Shown piece after piece: positions 25,840-34,009 of a DNA stretch of 44,240 nucleotides. The first letter of the stretch is position 1, and each line of letters begins with the position of its first letter. The translations under genes and the position numbers were made by a program. The stretch is taken from contig CAYRVF010000025.1 in the NCBI GenBank assembly GCA_964427535.1, forward strand, positions 1-44,240, read 5' to 3'. The stretch is from CAYRVF01 sp964427535. GTDB lineage: Bacteria; Chloroflexota; Ktedonobacteria; Ktedonobacterales; JADMIN01. Below the pieces are notes generated by a model that was not told where the DNA came from, searched no databases, and was given only the letters and a program-made list of their open reading frames with translations.

Positions 25840-26754
25840 CTAGAATGAGAGATTGTCTTTCCGCTGGCCGAGGAGCCACAAGAGAAACTGGTAAATCGCG
25901 AACAGCTCGATGCCGAACGGGAGATAGCCCAGGTAGCCAGGCAGCGGCATCTCGAAGAGGTGGGGCAGACGATCCACGAAGGGAACCGTGTAGTACCACT
26001 TGGGCAGCGCGAAGTAGTTCCACATTTCCCAGAAGAAGCCGCAGCAGATCGTGGCGAGCGGGATCGCGACGATGAAGCGCCAGTCGCGCGCGAGCAGGTG
26101 CCCAAATGCCGACTTCCGGCCCAGGCGGTTATTGATTGGGTCCAGCAGGAAGATGACGAAGAGCCAGAGCAGCCCAAAGGCGTAGCGCGGGAAGAAAATA
26201 GGCAAGATCAGACAGACGATGCCCAGGACGAAGAGCCCAACGAACGCGGGCGTCGAGAGGCGCGGCCCAGGCTCGTCTGGCGCGAGACGCGGCCGCAGCA
26301 GCGCGAAGCTCGTTAACAGCGACGCGATCTCAAAAACGCCCGGGAGCACGATGCTGAAGTCGAGGCTCGCGATGAGGTTGTAGGCCACTGGCGAGTAGTT
26401 TTGATCCATCACGTAGTGCCAGTTTTGCACCGGCGCATTCATGGCCTCGAACAGCCACCATACCGGCATCGATAGCACGAACGTCAAGATAAAACGCGGC
26501 CAGCTCCGCGTCACCATCGACGATCCCTGGCGAGCAAAGACAAGACCATCGAGCAGGAGGATAAAGCCAAGCCAGATAGGAAAGAAGGTGAACGCTGAGG
26601 GCCCGATGCGTGTCCACGAGGATGCCCACGCCAGCAGGTTGAGCGCCAGCCCAGCGTATGCATAGGCCGGTATGCGCATGAAAAAACGCTTCGCTGGTGG
26701 CGAAAGCGTCTGATCGCGATCTGCGCGCTGTGAGTGGGTCGATGTGTGGATCAT
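25840..26754 (-). CDS. Multispanning membrane protein coupled to a CarH-like regulator
   Basis: 304 residues with about eight hydrophobic helices and short loops, so it is an integral membrane protein. I do not recognise its family. Conserved-looking polar clusters sit in or next to helices: WWLFEAMNAPVQNWHYV, FFWEMWNYFALPKWYY, HLFEMPLPGYLGYLPFGIEL. Buried Glu, Asn, Trp and His of this kind recall membrane enzymes such as lycopene-cyclase-type carotenoid enzymes, but I could not match their signatures. Its ATG overlaps the TGA of the regulator gene (ATGA), so the two are translated together. Cobalamin-dependent regulators of this kind often control carotenoid and photoprotection genes, which supports, but does not prove, such a role. 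Confidence 0.8.
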   Translation of the reverse strand: MIHTSTHSQRADRDQTLSPPAKRFFMRIPAYAYAGLALNLLAWASSWTRIGPSAFTFFPIWLGFILLLDGLVFARQGSSMVTRSWPRFILTFVLSMPVWWLFEAMNAPVQNWHYVMDQNYSPVAYNLIASLDFSIVLPGVFEIASLLTSFALLRPRLAPDEPGPRLSTPAFVGLFVLGIVCLILPIFFPRYAFGLLWLFVIFLLDPINNRLGRKSAFGHLLARDWRFIVAIPLATICCGFFWEMWNYFALPKWYYTVPFVDRLPHLFEMPLPGYLGYLPFGIELFAIYQFLLWLLGQRKDNLSF

Positions 26755-27788
26755 GCAGTCACCCTCCGCTTCACTTCCAGAGCCGCCTCATATGCATTCT
26801 TCCGCAGGAAGACGCCGGAGATCCGCTGCGCCGCTTCCTGTTGCCCGTCGAACGCCTGGCCCCCAAAGTAGTATAACGGTCGCGGCGCGGGTAGCTGTCG
26901 AAGCCGGTTTCCGACCTCCGTCAGGGCTTCGATGCGCGTGGCGAGCGCCGCGGAGAGCAGAATGCCGGATGGCCGGACGGACGTGACGGTCGAGAGCAGA
27001 CTCTCGATCTCGACGTTCTGGCCCAGGTAAGCGACGCGCAGGCCAGAGCGTCGCAAAAACAACGCCAGCATCATGGCACCCAGTTCGTGCAACTCGCCGG
27101 GCGCGCATCCGACGAGGAACAACGGACCCTGCTCGGTGGCGGAGGCGGTGCGGTAGAGGCTTTCGAGCTGAGCGCGCACGATAGCGGAGCCGAAGTGTTC
27201 TACCGTCACACTCACCTCGCCATCCGCCCACATCCGGCCGATTTCAATGAGTGTAGGTGTGAACAGCGAGAGGCAGACTTCTTCGACGGAGAACACCGCG
27301 AGCGCCTGCGCGATGGTCCGGCTGGCGGAATATTCGTCGAGGTGCATGAACTGGCGGATCAGCGACGAGGAGATGTCGCCCATCGAGAACGTAGGCAGCG
27401 GTGGCGGAGACTGCATCGGTGCCACGACACGCTGCGCACTCGTAGGCTCGGCCGCTTCTGGCGGCGGGAATGTCTGCGGGAACTTGCCGCGACGGCTCCG
27501 CTTGCGTGACGGCTCCAGCGAGCGCAGGAGTGCAATCGCTTGTGAGATGGTCATCCCGGACGCTACACGCTCGCGCAGCCATGCGACGGTGGCCATGTCG
27601 CGCTCGGAGTAGAGCCGATAGTCGTTCTCGCCACGGCGCGGAGACAGGATGCCGTAGCGTCTCTCCCACGCGCGAAGGGTTGGCGCTGGGACCCCTGTTT
27701 GATGCACGACCGCCTTGGTGTTAAACAGGGGCATGTCCGAATAGGTCTCGAAGGAAGGCGGCTGAATGTGGGGCTCCTTCATGCCCAT
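26751..27788 (-). CDS. MerR-family cobalamin-binding regulator, CarH-like
   Basis: 345 residues. MerR helix-turn-helix (about 20-90; FNTKAVVHQTGVPAPTLRAWE, then YRLYSERDM), Pro-rich linker (95-132), helical bundle with W-x9-EH (Trp187, Glu197-His198), and Rossmann domain with the intact ligand motif ELHELG (232-237, His234) and GLRVAYLGQNVEIESLL. All residues needed for adenosylcobalamin binding in CarH are present, so light-dependent release of DNA is the likely behaviour. ATG 27788 is chosen because GGAGG ends 7 bases before it; the frame is open to 27881. The stop overlaps the next gene as ATGA. A degenerate paralog is at 15677-17047. Confidence 0.92.
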   Translation of the reverse strand: MGMKEPHIQPPSFETYSDMPLFNTKAVVHQTGVPAPTLRAWERRYGILSPRRGENDYRLYSERDMATVAWLRERVASGMTISQAIALLRSLEPSRKRSRRGKFPQTFPPPEAAEPTSAQRVVAPMQSPPPLPTFSMGDISSSLIRQFMHLDEYSASRTIAQALAVFSVEEVCLSLFTPTLIEIGRMWADGEVSVTVEHFGSAIVRAQLESLYRTASATEQGPLFLVGCAPGELHELGAMMLALFLRRSGLRVAYLGQNVEIESLLSTVTSVRPSGILLSAALATRIEALTEVGNRLRQLPAPRPLYYFGGQAFDGQQEAAQRISGVFLRKNAYEAALEVKRRVTA

Positions 27789-28064
27789 GCATCTCCCTCC
27801 GCGCACGATATCGGCGCGGGGTTGGAACCTAGACACATCGACACGTTGCACGCTCCTGAATGTACCATGAGTGCATAGCAAGTGTCCAATCTGCCGTTCA
27901 CTCGATGCACTCGATGATGCAGCGCTGATGTGCGAAGTGGCTGGTATTGGGGAGTGCGATGGCTGAGTAGCGATTCAGGGCGTTCAGGCTCTGTTCATAG
28001 TTCGGCACATGACAGCACATAACGATACCGAGGTGGGTGGGTGTGACACGTACCAGCAAGGTGA
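27789..28064. other. Intergenic region upstream of the CarH-like gene
   Basis: No gene. A tandem ACTCGATGC/ACTCGATGA repeat (27900-27917) is the only repeated element I can see. No convincing promoter; TTGGAC with a distant TACATT is too widely spaced. Confidence 0.3.
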
Positions 28065-28703
28065 CTACCGCAGCGACCGAAAGTAGTCGACGATCGCCGC
28101 GTAGAGCTCGTTCTGGTGGCGGGTGAAGAGGTGATCGGACCCAGCAATGATCGTGAGTGTCTTGGGATCTGGAAGGTCGTCAAACCAGGGCACGAGCTCA
28201 CTTTTCGGGCCGAACTCGTCATGTTCGCCCTGCACGATGAGCTTAGGCTTCGTGCAGCCTGAGAGCTGGCCCTCGCGAAAGTGCTCTATTGGCACGCCAA
28301 CGCCAAGTAGTTGCGTGACGCGAGCGTCGGTACAGCCTACCGGCAGGCACACCCATGCGCCGAAGGAGATACCCGCCGCGCACAGCGGTAGTCCTGGATA
28401 GCGGCGTTCCAGCTCGTCTAAGGCCGCGCGCACGTCGGCTTGCTCGCCGCGCCCGTTGTCATACGTCCCCGAGCTCCTGCCAACGCCACGGAAGTTGAAG
28501 CGCAACGACGGAATGCCGCAATCGCCCAGCGCCTGCGAGATGCGAAACGCCACCTTATTGTGCATGGTGCCGCCAAACTGCGGGTGCGGATGACACACGA
28601 CGGCGGCCATCCGTGGCGGGGTATCGGTCGTATCCGGAATCCGAAGGAGACCTTCGAGGTAGCCGGACGGGGCGGGAATATCGATGTTCTCAAGACGTGC
28701 CAT
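28065..28703 (-). CDS. Alpha/beta hydrolase of the dienelactone-hydrolase-like group
   Basis: 212 residues, cytoplasmic. The beta strand and oxyanion segment VCHPHPQFGGTMHN (36-49), FNFRGVGRSSGTYDNGRGE (69-87) and the nucleophile elbow GISFG with Ser113 are typical. The candidate acid is the Asp of GEHDEFGP and the base the His of GSDHLF, both near the C-terminus in the expected order. This pattern is shared with the YbbA/'alpha/beta superfamily hydrolase' group (COG2945); substrate unknown. GGAGAG precedes ATG 28703, and a promoter is visible. The open frame upstream of it is ignored. Confidence 0.88.
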   Translation of the reverse strand: MARLENIDIPAPSGYLEGLLRIPDTTDTPPRMAAVVCHPHPQFGGTMHNKVAFRISQALGDCGIPSLRFNFRGVGRSSGTYDNGRGEQADVRAALDELERRYPGLPLCAAGISFGAWVCLPVGCTDARVTQLLGVGVPIEHFREGQLSGCTKPKLIVQGEHDEFGPKSELVPWFDDLPDPKTLTIIAGSDHLFTRHQNELYAAIVDYFRSLR

Positions 28704-28743
28704 GACGAATCTCTCCTCTCGGGGCGCATGCGGCGCGGGAAAA

Positions 28744-28773
28744 ATTGTATGGCGCAGATGGCAGTTTCGGCAA
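28744..28773 (-). promoter_or_regulatory. Promoter of the alpha/beta hydrolase
   Basis: On the minus strand TTGCCG (28768-28773), 18 bases, TACAAT (28744-28749). The leader would be about 35 bases. Confidence 0.5.
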
Positions 28774-29053
28774 TCGGCGGTCAGAGGTTGACGACGCCGG
28801 ACCGTTGACGTGCCGCGTCGTGAAGGCGATAATGATGCTGGATATATGCGGCTCCAGCCGTACGCATGGAGCATTGGAGATCGTGAGACACGATGTGCGA
28901 AACACCACTCAGAGGCACTCGACGCACCTGCGTGTCGTGCTGAGCATCCTTCCTCAGGAGCTCGGATGTACCAGCGTCCATCGTTCCGGGCGGCGCTATT
29001 CCTGACCCGCAACCCCCCTGCGCGCCGCGACGGTGGACTTCCTCGTTCAGCTC

Positions 29054-29081
29054 TTGCCCTCGTAGGGCTGCACTGTATAAT
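29054..29081 (+). promoter_or_regulatory. Promoter of cysS
   Basis: TTGCCC (29054-29059), 16 bases, TATAAT (29076-29081). The -10 is a perfect consensus preceded directly by TG. The leader would be about 58 bases. Confidence 0.6.
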
Positions 29082-29145
29082 TCGCGCCGTGTCTGAATGC
29101 TGAAGTTCTTGAATCCGGTGCGATAGTCGCGAAGGAAGATTTGAT

Positions 29146-30633
29146 ATGGCACTTGCCGTCTACAATACTGAGTCTGGCCAGAAAGAACCATTTGAAGCCC
29201 AGAGCCTGCCAGTCAAGATGTACGTCTGCGGATTGACGCCGAAAAATGAGCCGCATCTGGGGCACGCTCGCCTGTTTGTCGTCAACGACACCATCAGGCG
29301 GTATTTCGAGTATCGTGGATTCCCGGTGCTCTACGTCCAGAATTTTACCGACATTGACGATAAGATCATCGCGGCGGGACTGCGTGAGGGGATTCCGCCC
29401 TCTGAAGCTGCCAGGCGTTTTACCGAGTCGTATTTTCGTGACATGGACCGCCTCAATGTCCGGCGCGCGGATATCTTCACCTATGTGACCGAGTACATTT
29501 CGCGCATTATCGACATGGTGCAGGCGTTGATCGCGAACGGTCATGCGTATGAGCTCGACGGCGACGTGTACTTCTACGTGCCGAGCTTCCCGGACTACGG
29601 ACGCCTCTCGGGCCGCGACGCCGATGCGATGCTGGCGGGCGCGCGGATCGAACCAGATGAGCGCAAACGCGATCCGCGTGATTTCGCCCTGTGGAAGGCG
29701 GCGAAGCCCGGCGAGCCCTGGTGGGAGAGTCCTTGGGGGCGAGGCCGGCCAGGATGGCACATTGAATGCTCAACTATGTCGATGGCGGAGCTTGGGCCAC
29801 AGATCGACGTTCATGGCGGCGGGACAGACCTCATCTTTCCTCACCATGAGAACGAGATCGCCCAGAGCGAGAGCGCCAGTGGAGTCGTTCCGTTCGTGCG
29901 CTACTGGATGCACACCGGGATGTTGAGTCTGCCGAGCGAGGAGGCGACAGACGAGAAGATGGCCCACTCGGGCACCTTCGTGACGATCCGTTCGGTGCTG
30001 GCGGACGGCTCCGTGCCGGCGCCCGCGCTGCGGACGTATCTGCTGGGGCAGCACTACCGCGCGAACCTCGTCTATTCGCCCGAGCAGGTTGGGGCGAGTG
30101 TCGCGCGCTGGCGGCGCTGGGCTGAAGCGCGGCAGACGCTTATACGGCTTGGCGAGTGGTCAGAGCCGCTCGCGCGCCGCCCCGACACCGCTCCCGTCGG
30201 ACGCGCGGAGGCACAGCTCGAAGAGGCCGCCGAGGCTGCGATCGCGGCGTTCACAGCGGCGATGGACGACGACCTGAACACCTCGTTGGCGTTGAGCGTG
30301 GTCGACGAACTGGCACACAGCGCGAACGAGTACGCCCACGGTCTGACGGAGGACAGAGTGACGGCCGGTACGCCTCAGGCGCTGCGGACCGCACGAACCG
30401 CGCTAGAGACCATCACCGGCGCGATTGGTATCGAGCTGGAAGACGCCGAGCAGACGGAGCGGCTCGACGAGCACCAGCGCGCAGAGGTGGAATCGCTGAT
30501 TACCGAACGCACGCAAGCTCGGACCGCGAAGAACTGGGCCGAGGCGGATCGCATCCGCAAGCTGCTGGACGAGCAGTATGGCGTGGTGATCAAAGATACG
30601 CCACAGGGGACGACCTGGACGCGTCGCGGCTAA
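29146..30633 (+). CDS. cysS: Cysteinyl-tRNA synthetase
   Basis: Charges tRNA-Cys with cysteine. 495 residues, the usual length. Zinc ligands of the family are present: Cys28 in YVCGLTP, Cys208 in GWHIECST, His233/His234 and Glu237 in PHHENE. HIGH reads HLGH (37-40). The KMSKS loop, normally K-M-S-K-S-L-G-N-F, reads KMAHSGTF (271-278), with the second Lys replaced by His and one residue fewer. The usual C-G-P-T-V-Y-D segment is CGLTPKNE. The DALR and C-terminal anticodon-binding regions follow. No second cysS is in the window. It opens a conserved cluster with rlmB and the NYN nuclease gene. Confidence 0.93.
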   Translation: MALAVYNTESGQKEPFEAQSLPVKMYVCGLTPKNEPHLGHARLFVVNDTIRRYFEYRGFPVLYVQNFTDIDDKIIAAGLREGIPPSEAARRFTESYFRDMDRLNVRRADIFTYVTEYISRIIDMVQALIANGHAYELDGDVYFYVPSFPDYGRLSGRDADAMLAGARIEPDERKRDPRDFALWKAAKPGEPWWESPWGRGRPGWHIECSTMSMAELGPQIDVHGGGTDLIFPHHENEIAQSESASGVVPFVRYWMHTGMLSLPSEEATDEKMAHSGTFVTIRSVLADGSVPAPALRTYLLGQHYRANLVYSPEQVGASVARWRRWAEARQTLIRLGEWSEPLARRPDTAPVGRAEAQLEEAAEAAIAAFTAAMDDDLNTSLALSVVDELAHSANEYAHGLTEDRVTAGTPQALRTARTALETITGAIGIELEDAEQTERLDEHQRAEVESLITERTQARTAKNWAEADRIRKLLDEQYGVVIKDTPQGTTWTRRG

Positions 30634-30650
30634 TCGAACGTGTCGTGAGC

Positions 30651-30714
30651 GGTGTAGCGCATGTGTGCAGGGGTAGGTCGGCGGCCGGCTACCGCTGCAT
30701 TGCGCTGCCACACC
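30651..30714. repeat. Long interrupted hairpin between cysS and rlmB
   Basis: Four consecutive stems pair in order: GGTGT/ACACC, AGCGCA/TGCGCT, TGCAG/CTGCA and GGTAG/CTACC, with a GC-rich 12-base apex. It begins 18 bases after the cysS stop. No U-tract; a processing or partial-termination element is possible. Confidence 0.55.
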
Positions 30715-30746
30715 TCTCTAGTGTCGATACTTCCAAGTGTCGGTAA

Positions 30747-31535
30747 ATGAATGGATACCGTATGGCGGACTATATTTGGGGCCGGTACCCCGTTCTCGAG
30801 GCGCTGCGCTCGCGGCGACGAGTCCACAGGCTGATGGTTGCTCAAGGGCCGCGCGATCCGGGCCTGACGCAGGTGCTCGATGCCGCCCGGCGCGTCGGCG
30901 TGCCGGTCGAGACCGTCTCGCGGCGGCATCTCGACGACTTGAGTAAGAATGCCAATCATCAGGGCGTGATGGCGGTTGCCGCTCCACGCACCTATTCCGA
31001 TCTAGACGAGATTCTGGACTCGGTAGCCGAGCGCGGTGAAGAACCGTTTCTCGTCGTGTTGGACATGATCCAGGACGTGCAGAACCTGGGATCGTTGATC
31101 CGGACGGCCGAGGCGGTCGGCGCGCACGGCATCGTCATTCCCGAGCATCGCGCCGCTGGACTGACGCCGGCGGTCGACAAGACCTCGGCTGGCGCGGTCG
31201 AATTCCTCCCAGTCGCGCGTGTGACGAATATCACACGCACCCTGGACGACCTGAAGAAGCGCGGCATCTGGTGCATCGGACTGGATGGTGATGCCAAGAC
31301 GACCTACGATCAGGCCAATCTCAAGGGGCCGATTGCCCTCGTGGTCGGCAACGAGGGAAAAGGTATCAGCAGGCTGGCGCGCGAACACTGTGACCTGTTG
31401 ATCAAGCTTCCGATGCGGGGACACGTCCGCTCGCTCAACGCGGCTGTCGCGGGCTCGGTCGCGCTCTATGAGATTTGGCGCCAACGCGGGTGGCAGACCC
31501 CGCCCACAGAGGCAGAGTCAGTAGAGGGCGAGTAG
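30747..31535 (+). CDS. rlmB: SpoU/TrmH-family RNA 2'-O-methyltransferase (RlmB-like)
   Basis: 262 residues. N-terminal RNA-binding substrate domain (about 5-85: IWGRYPVLEALRSRRRVHRLMV, NANHQGVMAV) and a C-terminal SPOUT knot with the three family motifs: LDMIQDVQNLGSLIRTAEAVG, VVGNEGKGISR and RSLNAAVAGSVALYE. In RlmB the product methylates the 2'-O of G2251 (E. coli numbering) in 23S rRNA; the exact target here is inferred from family and from the position between cysS and the yacP-like gene. ATG 30762 is an alternative start. Confidence 0.92.
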   Translation: MNGYRMADYIWGRYPVLEALRSRRRVHRLMVAQGPRDPGLTQVLDAARRVGVPVETVSRRHLDDLSKNANHQGVMAVAAPRTYSDLDEILDSVAERGEEPFLVVLDMIQDVQNLGSLIRTAEAVGAHGIVIPEHRAAGLTPAVDKTSAGAVEFLPVARVTNITRTLDDLKKRGIWCIGLDGDAKTTYDQANLKGPIALVVGNEGKGISRLAREHCDLLIKLPMRGHVRSLNAAVAGSVALYEIWRQRGWQTPPTEAESVEGE

Positions 31536-31565
31536 CCCGGCACGAGAGCACAGCAGCGGGAAAAG

Positions 31566-31585
31566 CACCTCAACTGGCTGAGGTG
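31566..31585 (+). terminator. 7-bp hairpin after rlmB
   Basis: CACCTCA and TGAGGTG form a perfect 7-bp stem with a six-base loop, 30 bases after the rlmB stop. No U-tract. Confidence 0.35.
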
Positions 31586-31684
31586 ACCAGTTCCGGAGTG
31601 TCGTGGCACGCCGGATGATTGTTGGCTTCCTCCGTCTCCCGGCGAATCACGTGCAGCCGAGAGGCGACGGGGAGGCGCTGTGCT

Positions 31685-32866
31685 ATGGACGAGGTTCGCT
31701 GGCTCGACCAGTATGACGACATCGGCGACTTTCGTCGCATCCAATTCGCGGTGACATGTCCGAATTGCCATGCCCGCTACGAGACCGTTCCTCAGGTTCC
31801 GGTCGCTGACCCGGTGGTTGAGGCGCGCGTGGTGTTTGAGACATTCGACGCGGCATATCGCGAGATGGTGTGTGCGTGCCCGCGGTGCCACGCGATTACC
31901 TGCGCGCAGTGCTGGGACGCGGCCCATCAGCTTTGCACGCGCTGCGTCGCCCAGTCGGGCCAGGTGCCGTCGGGGATGGCCGTGGCCGGTCCGCTGGCTA
32001 GCGGCAGGCTACGTCTAGCACCTAGGGGCGCGCGTCGAACTCCGCCTGATTCTCAGTGGCGGCGCGCGCTCAGGCGCCTGCGAGAGGTAAGTGGTCCGGT
32101 TTTGGCACGGTTCCCGGGCCAGGCAAGGCATGCGTCGCTTGAGCCAATGTCTGGGTTTGGTGATCACCTAGCTGACGGCCCGGGGATCGAAGACTATCCG
32201 GCGGAGGTGGACTGGCAGGAAGGGCGGCTCACGTGCCCGACGTGTGGTGCGTTGAACTACGACTTTGTCTCCGCGTGTCATGAGTGCGGCGCGACTTTGC
32301 TGCGGTTCTGTCTCAGGTGTGGAGCGCTCAACCCTGGGAATGCCGACTGCTGTGCCAGGTGCGGCCGGACGCTGAACGTGGTCGAGCAGGCGGTCACGTT
32401 GGAGCGGCCCGCGAATTACTTCTCGGCGTCTGAGGTGCGCACCAAGATCTACCACATGCAGATCGTCGACGGTGCGGAGCGCGTGGAGCGCCTGGCGACT
32501 CGCTCTTTGCCGCGTGGACGGCATCGCTGGCTGTCGATCTCCAGACTGGGGTTGAGGCATAAGCAGGTGGCCGTCACCGAGCACATTGATGCTGGCGCTC
32601 TGAACGAGAGTACCCTGAAATCGCCGTCCTCTGGGCGGCGACAAGGCACCGCGCGACTTGTCGTTATACTAGCACGGATCAGCCGGAGCACTTCGGTTAT
32701 GGTGTGGCTGGTCGTGGTGCCCGTGTGTATCGGGGTCCTTGCGGCGTCGGAGCTTTCGCCGACGGTGAACGATCTCGTGCGGATGGTGTTGCACATCGAC
32801 ATCCGGTCTGGCGTATCGCAGATTGTCGATGCTCTGCGCGCGTACTGGAACTTCGTGCGGAAGTAG
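31685..32866 (+). CDS. Multi-zinc-ribbon membrane protein
   Basis: 393 residues, not assigned to a named family. Cysteine pairs form several zinc ribbons: C25-x2-C28 with C65-x2-C68, C73-x2-C76 and C84-x2-C87 in the first 90 residues, then C184-x2-C187 with C198-x2-C201 and C209-x2-C212 with C223-x2-C226, the last two being double-zinc-ribbon (DZR) type. A basic low-complexity linker (110-145) separates the two zinc blocks. One membrane helix lies near the C-terminus (about 338-355, VMVWLVVVPVCIGVLAAS), so the ribbons are probably cytoplasmic. GGGGAGG ends 9 bases before ATG 31685. It sits between rlmB and the NYN nuclease gene, where other bacteria have no such gene. Confidence 0.75.
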   Translation: MDEVRWLDQYDDIGDFRRIQFAVTCPNCHARYETVPQVPVADPVVEARVVFETFDAAYREMVCACPRCHAITCAQCWDAAHQLCTRCVAQSGQVPSGMAVAGPLASGRLRLAPRGARRTPPDSQWRRALRRLREVSGPVLARFPGQARHASLEPMSGFGDHLADGPGIEDYPAEVDWQEGRLTCPTCGALNYDFVSACHECGATLLRFCLRCGALNPGNADCCARCGRTLNVVEQAVTLERPANYFSASEVRTKIYHMQIVDGAERVERLATRSLPRGRHRWLSISRLGLRHKQVAVTEHIDAGALNESTLKSPSSGRRQGTARLVVILARISRSTSVMVWLVVVPVCIGVLAASELSPTVNDLVRMVLHIDIRSGVSQIVDALRAYWNFVRK

Positions 32867-32980
32867 CGAGTATACTAGCGGGAAGATGAGACGTGGTCGA
32901 CCGACACTCCGTTCGCCGGCCAGGTGTTGCCGGAAGCGAGGGGACCGTGGCTGGCCCTTCGGCGAGAGATAGGTGCTGGC

Positions 32981-33532
32981 GTGGGACCGAAGACGATCTT
33001 GTTTGACGGGTACAACATCGTCCGTAATATGCCTGGCATGGCACAGGCTGAGCATGTGTCGCTCGCCAGCGGGCGCGAAGCCCTGATTACGCGTCTCGTC
33101 GCGGCGTACCGGCACACGCCGCATCAGGTGGTGGTCGTCTTTGATGGCAGCGGCACTGCGCGCTCGATTCACCCCATACCAGGGCTACCGCGCGGGCAGA
33201 TCGTATACACCTCGGCGTCTGAGACGGCGGATTCGGTCATTGCGATTCTGGGTGTGGAACGGCGACGAATGGGCGAGGATGTGACGGTCGTCAGCGACGA
33301 TCGCCAGGTGCGTTCCGGCGCCGCCACGGCGGGTGCAGCGACAGCGGTCGTCGGCGACCTGGCGGACCGGCTCGCGGAGCCACCGAGACATCTGCGGAAG
33401 CGCTTTCAGCATCAGCAGGCAGTGAGAGAGTTGCAACGCGTCGCGGACGAGGACCGTAATCCTGGTCGGCGCAAGGGGAATCCGCGTAAGAGCGCCAGAC
33501 GGCGGAAGATAACGGACGAACGTCCGCTGTAG
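32981..33532 (+). CDS. NYN-domain nuclease, YacP/Rae1-like
   Basis: 183 residues. PIN-like NYN fold: ILFDGYNIVRN at the start (Asp9 and Asn12 as acidic/polar metal ligands), VVVFDGSG in the middle, SASETADSVI, and VTVVSDDRQVR late, together giving the acidic cluster of the YacP group. In Bacillus the homolog Rae1 cleaves mRNA in the ribosomal A-site; the local order cysS, rlmB, yacP is the same as in Firmicutes. The C-terminus is very basic (RRKGNPRKSARRRK), suitable for RNA or ribosome binding. GTG 32981 is preferred over GTG 32924 because AGG lies 7 bases before it and the family motif follows at once. Confidence 0.85.
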   Translation: MGPKTILFDGYNIVRNMPGMAQAEHVSLASGREALITRLVAAYRHTPHQVVVVFDGSGTARSIHPIPGLPRGQIVYTSASETADSVIAILGVERRRMGEDVTVVSDDRQVRSGAATAGAATAVVGDLADRLAEPPRHLRKRFQHQQAVRELQRVADEDRNPGRRKGNPRKSARRRKITDERPL

Positions 33533-33643
33533 GCGACGCGTCACCAGACGATGATTGCCGTGAGAGCGCACTCGACAATTCGACGCGCTCATCGGCATCT
33601 TCCGATGGATGGATAGGGAATCGAACAGAGAGGGGGATATTCT

Positions 33644-33928
33644 ATGGCGAGGCTCGACGAGGACGCGCTTCGTACGCAACTGCAAACGCTGAACGGCTGG
33701 TCCGTTGTCGATGGCAAGCTGTCGAAGACGTATGTGTTCTCGACCTTCCCTGATGGCATCGCCTTCGTCAATCGCGTGGCCGACGTCGCCGAGGATGCGG
33801 GCCACCATCCGGACATCCACATCGCGTACGCGCAGGTGCGGCTGGACCTTTCCACGCACGATGAGGGCGGGATCACTGAGAAGGATGTTGCCCTGGCACG
33901 ACGTATCGACAAGCTCGTCGCCCGCTGA
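33644..33928 (+). CDS. phhB: Pterin-4a-carbinolamine dehydratase
   Basis: 94 residues, the usual length. Dehydrates 4a-hydroxytetrahydrobiopterin in pterin recycling. The diagnostic EDAGHHPDI motif lies at 50-58 (His54, His55, Asp57) and LDLSTHDEGGITEKDVALA near the end. Bacteria without phenylalanine hydroxylase also carry this family, and no hydroxylase gene is in the window. GAGAGGGGG precedes the ATG. Confidence 0.92.
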   Translation: MARLDEDALRTQLQTLNGWSVVDGKLSKTYVFSTFPDGIAFVNRVADVAEDAGHHPDIHIAYAQVRLDLSTHDEGGITEKDVALARRIDKLVAR

Positions 33929-33950
33929 GGCATGATGGCAGAACGAATGA

Positions 33951-33984
33951 GGCCACCTGAGATACTTTCCAGTATCCGGTGGCC
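33951..33984. terminator. Bidirectional hairpin between phhB and the RAM-domain gene
   Basis: GGCCACC/GGTGGCC encloses GATACT/AGTATC around a TTCC loop, separated by a small internal loop. It lies between two convergent genes; GCGTTTT follows 5 bases later on the plus strand. Confidence 0.7.
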
Positions 33985-34009
33985 CTCTGCGTTTTCCCAA
34001 CGGGAGCGC

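Larger units (their letters stand above)
28704..29145. other. Divergent intergenic region between hydrolase and cysS
   Basis: Gene-free. It contains two outward promoters described separately. I looked for a T-box specifier and the GGUGGNACCGCG antiterminator motif before cysS and did not find them. Confidence 0.5.

Noticed and set aside
27900..27917. ACTCGATG tandem repeat as a CarH operator
   Set aside because: Only two short direct copies, with no promoter that they would overlap.
28704..29145. T-box leader upstream of cysS
   Set aside because: No GGUGGNACCGCG-like antiterminator motif and the predicted leader is only about 58 bases.
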